A stretch of DNA of 10,591 nt, taken from the NCBI GenBank assembly GCA_043798435.1, contig JAZDOR010000048.1:1-10591 (forward strand). Direction: 5' to 3'. The DNA comes from JAGUXG01 sp043798435. Lineage in GTDB: Bacteria; UBA9089; UBA9088; JAGUXG01. Below, piece after piece: positions 4,794 to 10,591 of the stretch. The notes under the pieces are model-generated. The model was not told the DNA's origin and did no database searches. It saw only the letters and a program-made list of their open reading frames with translations. How positions within the stretch are numbered: position 1 is the first letter of the stretch; each line of letters begins with the position of its first letter. The translations under genes and the position numbers were made by a program.

Positions 4794-7250
4794 ATGCCTC
4801 AGATAGACCAACTTATTCACCGCTTAAAAGACAAGTCGCTCCTTTTGGGAAAAGGCAGAAGGAAAAAGGCTTGCTTAGAGCTTTCTAAGATTGGAACAGC
4901 TGAGGTTGTGCCACACCTGATTTCAGCCCTATCTGATGAAGAAGCAGATGTAAAAAAACAGGCTTACCTTGGATTATCTCTCTTGACAGATGGAAAGGCG
5001 ATTGATACCCTATGTTCTTTCTACCTTGAGAGTAGGGACAAGAAAGTCTGGGAGATAATCACCCGCAAGAATTTTTCGCCTCAGAATACAAGGGAGAAGA
5101 TAAAATTTTATATATCTACAGGTCAGACCGCAAGATGTATCCCGCCAGATGAAAACGAGATACCCCATCTGATTGAGCTTCTTTATTCCTCTGATACCCT
5201 CCTTTCCAGTGAAGCCCAAAGAGTTATTTCCACCACCACTTCCGATACGCTAAAAGACCTCATCTTCAGCAGTTATTTTAAGAAGCCTGGCCTTATTCTT
5301 CAAAATCTGCTCATAAAACAAGGATGGCTTCCAACCAATGAGAGCAAAAGATGCATCTTTTTTCTTCTGATAGAGCAGCTTGAGGATGGTTTAAGGATAG
5401 AACGGAGAATGCCAGGTGTCGTCCTCTCAGAGTATAGGAATCTTGAGAGAAAGGCAAAGGAGATACTGCTCAATGTTTTAATTAAAAACAGATCCCTGCA
5501 CCCGCTTTTATATAGCATTATCAATATAGAAAGGGATAGAAAGATAAAGAAAGGAATAGCCAAACTCCTCATAAAAAAAGAAGGGGAAGGGTTTTCAGAG
5601 GTGATAAAGAGATTTGATGATGATATTATAGCTGAAATTATCAGAGAAAAGGAGATAGACCCAGGAATCCTTCTTAAGATAGGAATAGCTAAGGGTGGGT
5701 TGCTTCTGTGTGTGATAAACAATCTTTTGATAAGCAGAGGATTTGAGGTTTCAGATTTTATGAAAGGTATCCTGGAGGTAGAAAAAGAGATAATAAGGGT
5801 AAATATTGAGGCAAAAAACAAAGGCACTCAGAAGGAGAAAAGAGAGGCAATCAAGATATTGGGACAGATAGAGAGGAAAGAAGCAATAGAAAGCCTTATC
5901 TCTACATTAGAAGATACTGATAGACGGGTGCAACTTTGTGCATTATCTGCTCTCTCAAGGATGAAACCTGAATCTGCCCTTTCTGCGGTCTCTGCCTTAT
6001 TTGCAAAGTCAGATTGGAGAAAGAGGGTGTTTTTGTCTCCCCTTATTGAGGTTTTGACTAACAAGGATGTTTCTGAGTTTCTGATAAAAGCTCTCTCTCA
6101 GACTGATGTTGAGGTTCAAAAGGAAGCAATAAGGTGCTTAGCTAAACCTGATAAAAAGGCTCTTAAGCCACTTATTATGGCTTTAAGGCATGCCAAGACA
6201 GAGATACGGAGGATAGCCGCAGCAGCTCTTGGTGCCATTGGGGATAGTAGTGCCGTAAAGCCTCTTATTAGAACACTTCAGGATAAGGATAGGGTAGTGA
6301 GGATTTGTGCGGCATACTCATTAGGAAAGATTGGTGGAGAAGATCTTTTTGACGAACTCTCGGGAGAGTTTGAAAAAAGGGCGTGGTATGTAAAAGAGGC
6401 AGGGTTGCGAGTTTTCTTTAGAATGAAGGAAGATAGGGTGATTGACTATTTAGTAGAAGCAGCCCTTTCAGATAAAGAGAAGGATGTGAGGAAGACAGCC
6501 ATATTTCTCCTTGGAAAGCTGCAACAAGAGAGGATAAAAGAGGTTTTGGTCAAGATGCTCAAGGATAAAAATAAAGAGGTAAAGCTGATGATAGGCTTGG
6601 TCCTCTGTAAATTAGGGGAAGATAGGGGTGCAGGATACCTGATTGATACATTAATGGGTAGGGATTGGAAGTCACAAATGATTGCGGCTTATGGGCTCTC
6701 TCTGATAGCCAAACACGAGACGACCCAAAGGATTGGAGAATTGATGAGGACCACCGACCAAAATGTTCGAAAGGCTGCGGCTATTGCTATTGGAAAGACA
6801 AGGAATGAAAGGTCAGCATCATTTTTAGTCTCAGCCTGGGGAGGAGAGATAGATGATGAGGTGAAAAAGAGGATAGTGGAAGGGTTAGGAAGGATAGGCA
6901 GTCCAAAGTCTTTATCCCTCCTTGAACTTGCCATTTCTGAACGAGACCCGGAGGTAAGAGAAAAAGCAGCAGTTGTTATTGGTATACTCGGTCAAAAAGA
7001 AGGGCTCGTGCCTTTAATGAAAGTATTGGAAGACGAGGATTTTCTGGTTAGATGTAATGTCTTGGGAGCTTTGAGGCTCATTCTTTCTAAATCTGGACAA
7101 GACTTAAACGAGACAGAGCTTAATTTTATAAAAAAGAGGTGTTCTGAGATGAAAAAAGATGGGTATCAGCAGATGAATGAATGGCTCCTCCTTAGATTAC
7201 AGTTTCTTATCCTTGACTATAATAAAAAAATAGATATACTTAATAAGTAA
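4794..7250 (+). CDS. HEAT-repeat (PBS-lyase HEAT-like) protein
   Basis: This 818-residue protein is a soluble alpha-solenoid. The first repeats are at about 24-70 (KKACLELSKIG, VVPHLISALSDEEADVKKQAYLGL). The middle (about 90-340) is more degenerate and rich in Lys, Glu and Ile. A long run of clear repeats of about 30 residues fills about 348-765, with units such as AVKPLIRTLQDKDRVVRICAAYSLGKIG (487-514) and SLLELAISERDPEVREKAAVVIGILG (708-733). Such scaffolds bind proteins or nucleic acids; similar repeats also occur in phycobilin lyases, but no catalytic or cofactor motif is visible and I assign no enzyme role. There is no signal peptide or membrane span. The ATG at 4794 lacks a Shine-Dalgarno site, so the exact start is somewhat uncertain. 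The gene stands alone between repeat elements. Confidence 0.88.
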   Translation: MPQIDQLIHRLKDKSLLLGKGRRKKACLELSKIGTAEVVPHLISALSDEEADVKKQAYLGLSLLTDGKAIDTLCSFYLESRDKKVWEIITRKNFSPQNTREKIKFYISTGQTARCIPPDENEIPHLIELLYSSDTLLSSEAQRVISTTTSDTLKDLIFSSYFKKPGLILQNLLIKQGWLPTNESKRCIFFLLIEQLEDGLRIERRMPGVVLSEYRNLERKAKEILLNVLIKNRSLHPLLYSIINIERDRKIKKGIAKLLIKKEGEGFSEVIKRFDDDIIAEIIREKEIDPGILLKIGIAKGGLLLCVINNLLISRGFEVSDFMKGILEVEKEIIRVNIEAKNKGTQKEKREAIKILGQIERKEAIESLISTLEDTDRRVQLCALSALSRMKPESALSAVSALFAKSDWRKRVFLSPLIEVLTNKDVSEFLIKALSQTDVEVQKEAIRCLAKPDKKALKPLIMALRHAKTEIRRIAAAALGAIGDSSAVKPLIRTLQDKDRVVRICAAYSLGKIGGEDLFDELSGEFEKRAWYVKEAGLRVFFRMKEDRVIDYLVEAALSDKEKDVRKTAIFLLGKLQQERIKEVLVKMLKDKNKEVKLMIGLVLCKLGEDRGAGYLIDTLMGRDWKSQMIAAYGLSLIAKHETTQRIGELMRTTDQNVRKAAAIAIGKTRNERSASFLVSAWGGEIDDEVKKRIVEGLGRIGSPKSLSLLELAISERDPEVREKAAVVIGILGQKEGLVPLMKVLEDEDFLVRCNVLGALRLILSKSGQDLNETELNFIKKRCSEMKKDGYQQMNEWLLLRLQFLILDYNKKIDILNK

Positions 7251-7252
7251 GT

Positions 7253-7282
7253 TTTCAGGTGTCAGGTAAGAGTGAGAAGATT
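7253..7282 (+). repeat. CAGGT-type short repeat, copy 2
   Basis: TTTCAGGTGTCAGGTAAGAG begins 3 bases after the stop codon of the HEAT-repeat gene. It matches 3756-3785 at 27 of 30 positions, and all three differences are A/G changes. Confidence 0.65.
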
Positions 7283-7301
7283 AAGGCAGGATTGAATATT
7301 A

Positions 7302-7336
7302 ATAACACTTTAGCCAACGGCAAGCAAAGACTAATT
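7302..7336 (-). repeat. Dispersed motif, copy B (inverted)
   Basis: On the minus strand this reads TTAGTCTTT, a variable spacer, then GTTGGCTAAAGTGTTA. It matches the two blocks of 1416-1450 exactly, with only the spacer differing. The rest of the 7283-7400 stretch contains no gene, only A/T-rich sequence. Confidence 0.55.
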
Positions 7337-7371
7337 ACAGAGAACAGTCATATCATTTATCATTTCAAATT

Positions 7372-7392
7372 TAGCATTTTATAAGAATGCTA
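7372..7392. other. Small inverted repeat upstream of the IS110 remnant
   Basis: TAGCATT (7372-7378) and AATGCTA (7386-7392) are perfect reverse complements around a 7-base loop. It lies just before the transposase promoter and could mark a structured end of the former IS110 element. The function is unknown. Confidence 0.4.
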
Positions 7393-7404
7393 TAAACAAG
7401 GACT

Positions 7405-7433
7405 TTGACAAATAGGGTTAAATAAGGTAAGAT
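7405..7433 (+). promoter_or_regulatory. Probable promoter of the IS110 transposase remnant
   Basis: A perfect TTGACA (7405-7410) is followed after 17 bases by TAAGAT (7428-7433), which matches four of six -10 positions. The predicted transcript start, near 7440, lies inside the hairpin that masks the ribosome binding site, so transcripts from this promoter may lack the hairpin's 5' strand. Confidence 0.5.
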
Positions 7434-7469
7434 GATCTCCAATGTAGAAAAGAATAAAAGGAGGTCATC
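7431..7469 (+). promoter_or_regulatory. Hairpin that would mask the transposase Shine-Dalgarno site
   Basis: GATGATCTCC (7431-7440) can pair along all ten bases with GGAGGTCATC (7460-7469), using one U-G pair and leaving a 19-base loop. The 3' strand contains the AGGAGGT ribosome site of the ATG at 7473. Masking of this kind is known in other insertion sequences, where it limits translation from read-through transcripts. Confidence 0.5.
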
Positions 7470-7472
7470 AAA

Positions 7473-8003
7473 ATGAATGATAACAGAAAGATTGAAGGAA
7501 TAAAAGGGGTAGAAGTTTTTGCTGGGATTGATGTTGGAAAGGAAGCTCATTATTTGAGACGATTAACGATTGTGCGCGAAAAGATTGTGCAGGAGACAAT
7601 TCGCTGCCAGGCGAGGTTGAAGGCCGTGTTGAACGAATACTTACCGGAATATGAGAAATGCTTTTGCAAGCTAACGGTTAAGACGAGCTTGGAGCTATTA
7701 AAAATGTTTGGGTTGGCAGGACTTCGTGGTGAGGCAACAGGAAAAGAGGTAGCGAAGACGGCAGTCTGATAAGCCGACATAAGATATCAGAAGCAAAGGC
7801 AACTATTATCGCTGCGACATTAAAAGGAAGCATTTTCGGTGCAGGAAGGATTGATTGGAGCAGAAGTAGAATTTCTGGACTGGGTTAAACAGATCGAGGG
7901 GTATCAGGAAGAGTTAAATAATTTGAAGAAGAAAAATAATGATAGCGATAACGGATATAACAGTAAAGCTATTGAGGATTATGTTTACTTTGGTGAAGAA
8001 TAA
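7473..8003 (+). pseudogene. Decayed IS110 family transposase
   Basis: IS110 transposases have an N-terminal DEDD nuclease-like domain and a C-terminal domain with a catalytic serine. Here the first segment (7473-7769) starts with the typical VFAGIDVGKEAHY, including the first acidic residue (Asp20). It then jumps straight to the coiled linker region (IVREKIVQETIRCQARLKAV). The part that should hold the remaining DEDD residues is missing, which implies an internal in-frame deletion of roughly 100 residues. A stop occurs at 7767-7769. Homology continues in another frame (ISEAKATIIAATLKG, about 7784-7828) and then returns to the first frame (EGLIGAEVEFLDWVKQIEGY, from about 7845) until a stop at 8001-8003. 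The C-terminal serine domain is absent. It cannot encode an active enzyme. The ribosome site AAGGAGGT (7458-7465) and a promoter are still intact. Confidence 0.75.
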
Positions 8004-8277
8004 AAGCATGGTAGATGTCCGGATTGTATTGCAAGCCATGCCTTGTTCTTAGAGGTGGATGGATATTAGATTCCTCTATAGAGGCCATTAGGGACCTCGT
8101 AATAAAGAAAATAATGCCTCTACCTCTAAGACACTGAATGAAGTATTGTGGGAGCCGAAAGGGACTCCGAAAGAAATGATAGGGTAAGTGCTTAGAGAAA
8201 AAAATAAAATAGAGGTCATCTACCAAACAAGAAAAAAGTACTTGATAAGGATTCTATATTAAGATAGGAGGTAAAAG
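8004..8277. other. Non-coding stretch between the IS110 remnant and guaB3
   Basis: I see no gene here. CTTAGAGGT (near 8048) and ACCTCTAAG (near 8122) form an inverted pair about 65 bases apart. AGAGGTCATCT at 8211-8221 resembles the ribosome-site region of the IS110 remnant (GGAGGTCATCA, 7460-7470), which may hint at a residual element end. A good ribosome binding site, AGGAGGT (8266-8272), closes the region and belongs to guaB3. I did not find a convincing promoter. Confidence 0.4.
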
Positions 8278-9441
8278 ATGGGAATGTGGGTTGGAAGAGG
8301 AAGAAAGGCAAGGATATGTTATGGGTTTGAGGAGATAGCCCTTGTTCCGGGAAAAATAACAATTGACCCGGATGAGGTTGACACAGGGTTTGAGATAGGA
8401 GGACATAAATTTACAGTTCCAATAATTGCGGCAGCTATGGATGGCGTGATGGATGTGGAAATGGCAATCTCCTTGAGTAAATTTGGCTCTTTTGGTGTTT
8501 TGAATTTAGAAGGGATTCAGACAAGGTATGAGAATCCAGCGAGTGTCTGTGAAGAGATTGCCTCTGTTTCTCCAAGCGAGGCAACAACTATCCTTCAGAG
8601 GATATATGAAGAGCCGATAAAAGAGGAGCTTATCGGCAAGAGGATACGGGAGATAAAAGAAAGAGGAGGAATAGCCTGTGTCTCTTCTATACCCCAGAAG
8701 GCAGAGAGGTTTGGAAGGCTGGCTAAAGAGGCAGGTGCTGATATATTTGTTGTCCAGGCAACTGTGACCACTGTCCGATATGTCTCAAAGGGAAACCCCT
8801 CTCTTTCCTTTGCTAAGCTGAAGAAAGAGTTAGAGATTCCTTTGATTATTGGAAACTGTGTCACCTATGAGGTTGCCTTAGAGCTTATGGCTGAGGGTAT
8901 AGATGGGCTTTTGGTAGGCGTAGGACCAGGTGCTGCCTGCACTACAAGGGGAGTCTTGGGTGTTGGTGTGCCTCAGGTTACAGCTACAGCTGATTGTGCC
9001 GCTGCCAGGGATGCCTATTTCAAAAAACAAGCTAAGTATGTTCCTATAATCACTGATGGTGGAATGAGCGTTGGAGGGGAGATATGTAAGGCAATAGCTT
9101 CAGGTGCTGATGCTGTCATGATAGGCTCTGCCTTTACCAAAGCAAAAGAGGCTCCAGGCAAAGGCTTTCATTGGGGTATGGCTACACCTCACAGAAACCT
9201 GCCGAGGGGAACAAGGATACGGACAGGTGTTACAGGAAGCCTGGAACAGATACTTTATGGACCTGCTCACTTAGATGATGGCAGTCAGAACCTTATCGGC
9301 GCCTTACGGACAGCTATGGGTGTATGTGGGGCAAGGAATATCAAAGAGATGCAGGAGACAGAGCTTATTATTGCTCCATCTGTCCAGACAGAGGGAAAAA
9401 TCTTTCAGCGCGCCCAGGGTATCGGCATGGGAAAGGTATAA
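8278..9441 (+). CDS. guaB3: GuaB3 family IMP dehydrogenase (no CBS domains)
   Basis: IMP dehydrogenase oxidises IMP to XMP with NAD+, the committed step to guanine nucleotides. This 387-residue protein resembles the GuaB3 group known mainly from cyanobacteria and actinobacteria. Its N-terminus is MWVGRGRKARICYGFEEIAL, it contains AAAMDGVMDVEMA and LNLEGIQTRYENP, and it ends in EGKIFQRAQGIGMGK. It lacks the tandem CBS (Bateman) domains that ordinary GuaB carries inside its barrel. The catalytic loop GPGAACTTRG keeps Cys221 and Thr222, and Asp260-Gly-Gly (ITDGG) should bind the IMP phosphate and ribose. The start is set by AGGAGGT 5 bases upstream. The gene lies alone between a decayed IS110 and a truncated gene next to an ISL3 remnant. 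Cyanobacterial GuaB3 has been reported to have IMP dehydrogenase activity; activity of this one is inferred. Confidence 0.9.
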   Translation: MGMWVGRGRKARICYGFEEIALVPGKITIDPDEVDTGFEIGGHKFTVPIIAAAMDGVMDVEMAISLSKFGSFGVLNLEGIQTRYENPASVCEEIASVSPSEATTILQRIYEEPIKEELIGKRIREIKERGGIACVSSIPQKAERFGRLAKEAGADIFVVQATVTTVRYVSKGNPSLSFAKLKKELEIPLIIGNCVTYEVALELMAEGIDGLLVGVGPGAACTTRGVLGVGVPQVTATADCAAARDAYFKKQAKYVPIITDGGMSVGGEICKAIASGADAVMIGSAFTKAKEAPGKGFHWGMATPHRNLPRGTRIRTGVTGSLEQILYGPAHLDDGSQNLIGALRTAMGVCGARNIKEMQETELIIAPSVQTEGKIFQRAQGIGMGKV

Positions 9442-9484
9442 AAATAGACCTATCAGAGGGAAAGGGTCAAATCTTTACTTCAAA

Positions 9485-9499
9485 GGCTGGAGTGTTACC
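9485..9499 (+). repeat. Copy of the CTGGAGTGTTACC motif
   Basis: GGCTGGAGTGTTACC matches 3214-3228 at 14 of 15 positions. It lies in the short gap between the convergent guaB3 and minus-strand genes. No palindromic partner is visible nearby. No clear intrinsic terminator is seen in the gap 9442-9508. Confidence 0.5.
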
Positions 9500-9508
9500 T
9501 CACTTCAC

Positions 9509-10270
9509 TTATCTTGCGTTCTCTGTTGGGATTAACTCGAGTATCTTCTGTTTTATTTTAACCTTGAAGCAGTCCGTTCGAAGTTCTATATACTCATAAA
9601 GGTTTTTTTCTTTTCCTGCAAGTATTTCAAGAACTTTTTCTGCTTGTTCGCTCTTAGCGTTAAAACGTGCACAAGTCTGGTCTTTAATTGATTGCTGAAA
9701 TAATTCTTTAGCAAAGATTTCAAAGATAATAGCATAAAGACCCACACTATAGGAAATAGGGTATTTCTCCATTTCTGCCAATATCTCTTCATTTTCCTTT
9801 ATAAGTTTCTTTCTTTCCGAATCACTTTTACTATCATATAACTTCGTATAATTTGCATAGAGTTTCTCTTCAAATCCCTTGCCCATCTCAAGTTGTTTAA
9901 TTACTTTTTCTGACTTAGCACTCTCTTCCCTAGCCTTAGCAATCTCTTTCTCACCTTGCGGGTCAATCTCGCTATCAATTATTCCGTTTCCCCACTTCTC
10001 AATCGCACGCTGCCAAGCAGCTTTTTCCTTGTCGTTTTGCGCTCCTGCGCTCGAAGATTCGAGAGGGGACAGCGCACGATTGGCTGCAGCTCTCATCGCG
10101 GCTTCCATATCCTCAGAAAGCTCATCCGAACTGCTATTTTTTCTGAGTTCTTTAAGTACTCGCCTATAAAGATGGTTCTTCTGGGAAGTTTGTGGTAAAT
10201 AGTTGAAAAATAGGTAAAAATATAGTAAGCTATCCTTCAAAAAAAGAAGGAGGATAGTAATGCAAGACAA
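9509..10270 (-). CDS. Unrecognised charged helical protein, 5' end probably lost
   Basis: I do not recognise a family. The open frame gives up to 253 residues. Residues from about 36 onward are highly charged and mostly helical, with probable coiled coil around 85-165 (EKEIAKAREESAKSEKVIKQ, then DSERKKLIKENEEILAEMEK). A more hydrophobic stretch at about 170-195 (YSVGLYAIIFEIFAKELF) follows, then another helical part ending in KIKQKILELIPTENAR. The only start at the 5' end is a TTG inside the ISL3 transposase gene, and the first 25 or so residues translate the insertion-sequence leader backwards. The true start is therefore probably lost through the insertion, or lies further in (Met55 at 10108 is possible but has a poor ribosome site). 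The region 10020-10110 is richer in G and C than its surroundings, possibly a sign of foreign origin. It converges with guaB3. Confidence 0.5.
   Translation of the reverse strand: MSCITILLLFLKDSLLYFYLFFNYLPQTSQKNHLYRRVLKELRKNSSSDELSEDMEAAMRAAANRALSPLESSSAGAQNDKEKAAWQRAIEKWGNGIIDSEIDPQGEKEIAKAREESAKSEKVIKQLEMGKGFEEKLYANYTKLYDSKSDSERKKLIKENEEILAEMEKYPISYSVGLYAIIFEIFAKELFQQSIKDQTCARFNAKSEQAEKVLEILAGKEKNLYEYIELRTDCFKVKIKQKILELIPTENAR
10230..10257 (+). promoter_or_regulatory. Hairpin that would mask the ISL3 transposase Shine-Dalgarno site
   Basis: CTATCCTTC (10230-10238) can pair with GGAGGATAG (10249-10257) over nine positions with one U-G pair and a 10-base A-rich loop. The 3' strand contains the GGAGG ribosome site of the ATG at 10260. 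This is the same arrangement as in front of the IS110 remnant. Confidence 0.5.
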
Positions 10271-10591
10271 AGAGTTATACCGTCAATTATTGTGGTTAAA
10301 AGAGCCCTGGGAGGTATCAAAAATAGGGGTAGATATTGAGGGATTAAGAATAGATGTATGGATTAAATGGCCAATAGATGAAAAGGCTCCATGTCCGGAA
10401 TGCGGAGAGCTTGGTAGAATTTAGGAAATAGAGAAGAAAGGCAGTGGAGACATTTGGATACAATGCAGTTTCAGACAATATTACACTCAAGGACAACCCA
10501 AGGATTGAATGTCTAAAACATGGAGTAAAGACTATAGATGTACCTTGGAGCGAAAAACATTCACATTTCACTCTATTATTTGAACGCTTAG
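10260..10591 (+). pseudogene. ISL3 family transposase, frameshifted, runs off the window
   Basis: The first frame (10260-10424) gives 54 residues with the ISL3 N-terminus MQDKELYRQLLWLKEPWEVS, followed by IEGLRIDVWIKWP and the first half of the family's zinc finger, CPECGE (C45, C48). It stops at TAG 10422-10424. Homology continues in a second frame from about 10427 (NREERQWRHLDTMQFQTILHSR) and in a third from about 10495 (PRIECLKHGVKTIDVPWSEKHSHF), which carries the second half of the zinc finger (CxxHG), and then LLFERL at the window end. At least two frameshifts mean it is inactive unless they are sequencing errors. ISL3 transposases are DDE enzymes; the catalytic part lies beyond the window. 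The ATG has a strong AAGGAGGA site at 10247-10254. Confidence 0.8.

Noticed and set aside
5300..5827. Minus-strand open frame of 175 codons opposite the HEAT-repeat gene
   Set aside because: The plus-strand frame is a continuous repeat protein; the antisense product is a low-complexity Ser/Ile/Phe-rich shadow.
7473..7769. The 98-codon frame as an intact small protein
   Set aside because: It joins the start of an IS110 transposase to its linker region, and homology continues past the stop in shifted frames, so it is a deletion remnant.
9879..10198. Plus-strand open frames opposite the minus-strand protein
   Set aside because: One is Ser/Leu-rich shadow sequence of charged helices on the other strand; neither has a ribosome site or family resemblance.
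10196..10270. TTG start and hydrophobic N-terminus of the minus-strand protein as a signal peptide
   Set aside because: The hydrophobic residues come from reading the ISL3 leader and start region backwards; a true secretion signal is unlikely.

Overview
This window looks like a piece of a low-to-moderate GC bacterial chromosome. Bacterial signs are a ClpP protease, purine-rich Shine-Dalgarno sites in front of several genes, a sigma70-type promoter, and IS110 and ISL3 family insertion-sequence remnants. The unrelated housekeeping genes separated by many palindromic intergenic repeats resemble genomes of uncultured candidate phyla. I cannot name the taxon from sequence alone.

Layout, left to right. 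1-194: a dispersed palindromic repeat, then a consensus promoter that would start transcription almost on the aroD start codon. 195-1210: aroD (type I 3-dehydroquinate dehydratase, shikimate pathway) overlapping queD (6-carboxytetrahydropterin synthase, queuosine pathway). 1211-1453: nested palindromic repeats. 1454-3076: an unknown protein with two CxxC motifs, abutting a CaCA-type cation antiporter. 3077-3317: a palindromic element, then a leader with a small hairpin. 3318-3734: a small proline-rich protein of unknown function. 3735-3989: repeats, then a second copy of the same leader. 3990-4592: clpP. 4593-4793: nested palindromes. 4794-7250: an 818-residue HEAT-repeat protein. 7251-7472: repeats and the regulatory region of a transposase. 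7473-8003: a decayed IS110 transposase, followed by about 270 bases with no recognisable gene. 8278-9441: a GuaB3-type IMP dehydrogenase without CBS domains. 9509-10270 (minus strand): an unrecognised charged helical protein whose 5' end is probably cut by an insertion. 10260-10591: a frameshifted ISL3 transposase running off the window.

The coding genes do not form one pathway. aroD-queD and the CxxC protein-antiporter pair are likely two small co-transcribed units; the rest look like single genes. The strongest signals beyond the genes are four. (1) Palindromic intergenic elements are built from 9-10 base units, sometimes nested, and some are bordered by a recurring motif resembling CTGAA-NN-GTTACC. 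(2) A 30-base leader with a conserved hairpin lies in front of both clpP and the unknown 138-residue gene. (3) Hairpins mask the Shine-Dalgarno site of both transposase remnants. (4) aroD may have a leaderless transcript. I saw no CRISPR array, tRNA, rRNA or recognisable defence system.
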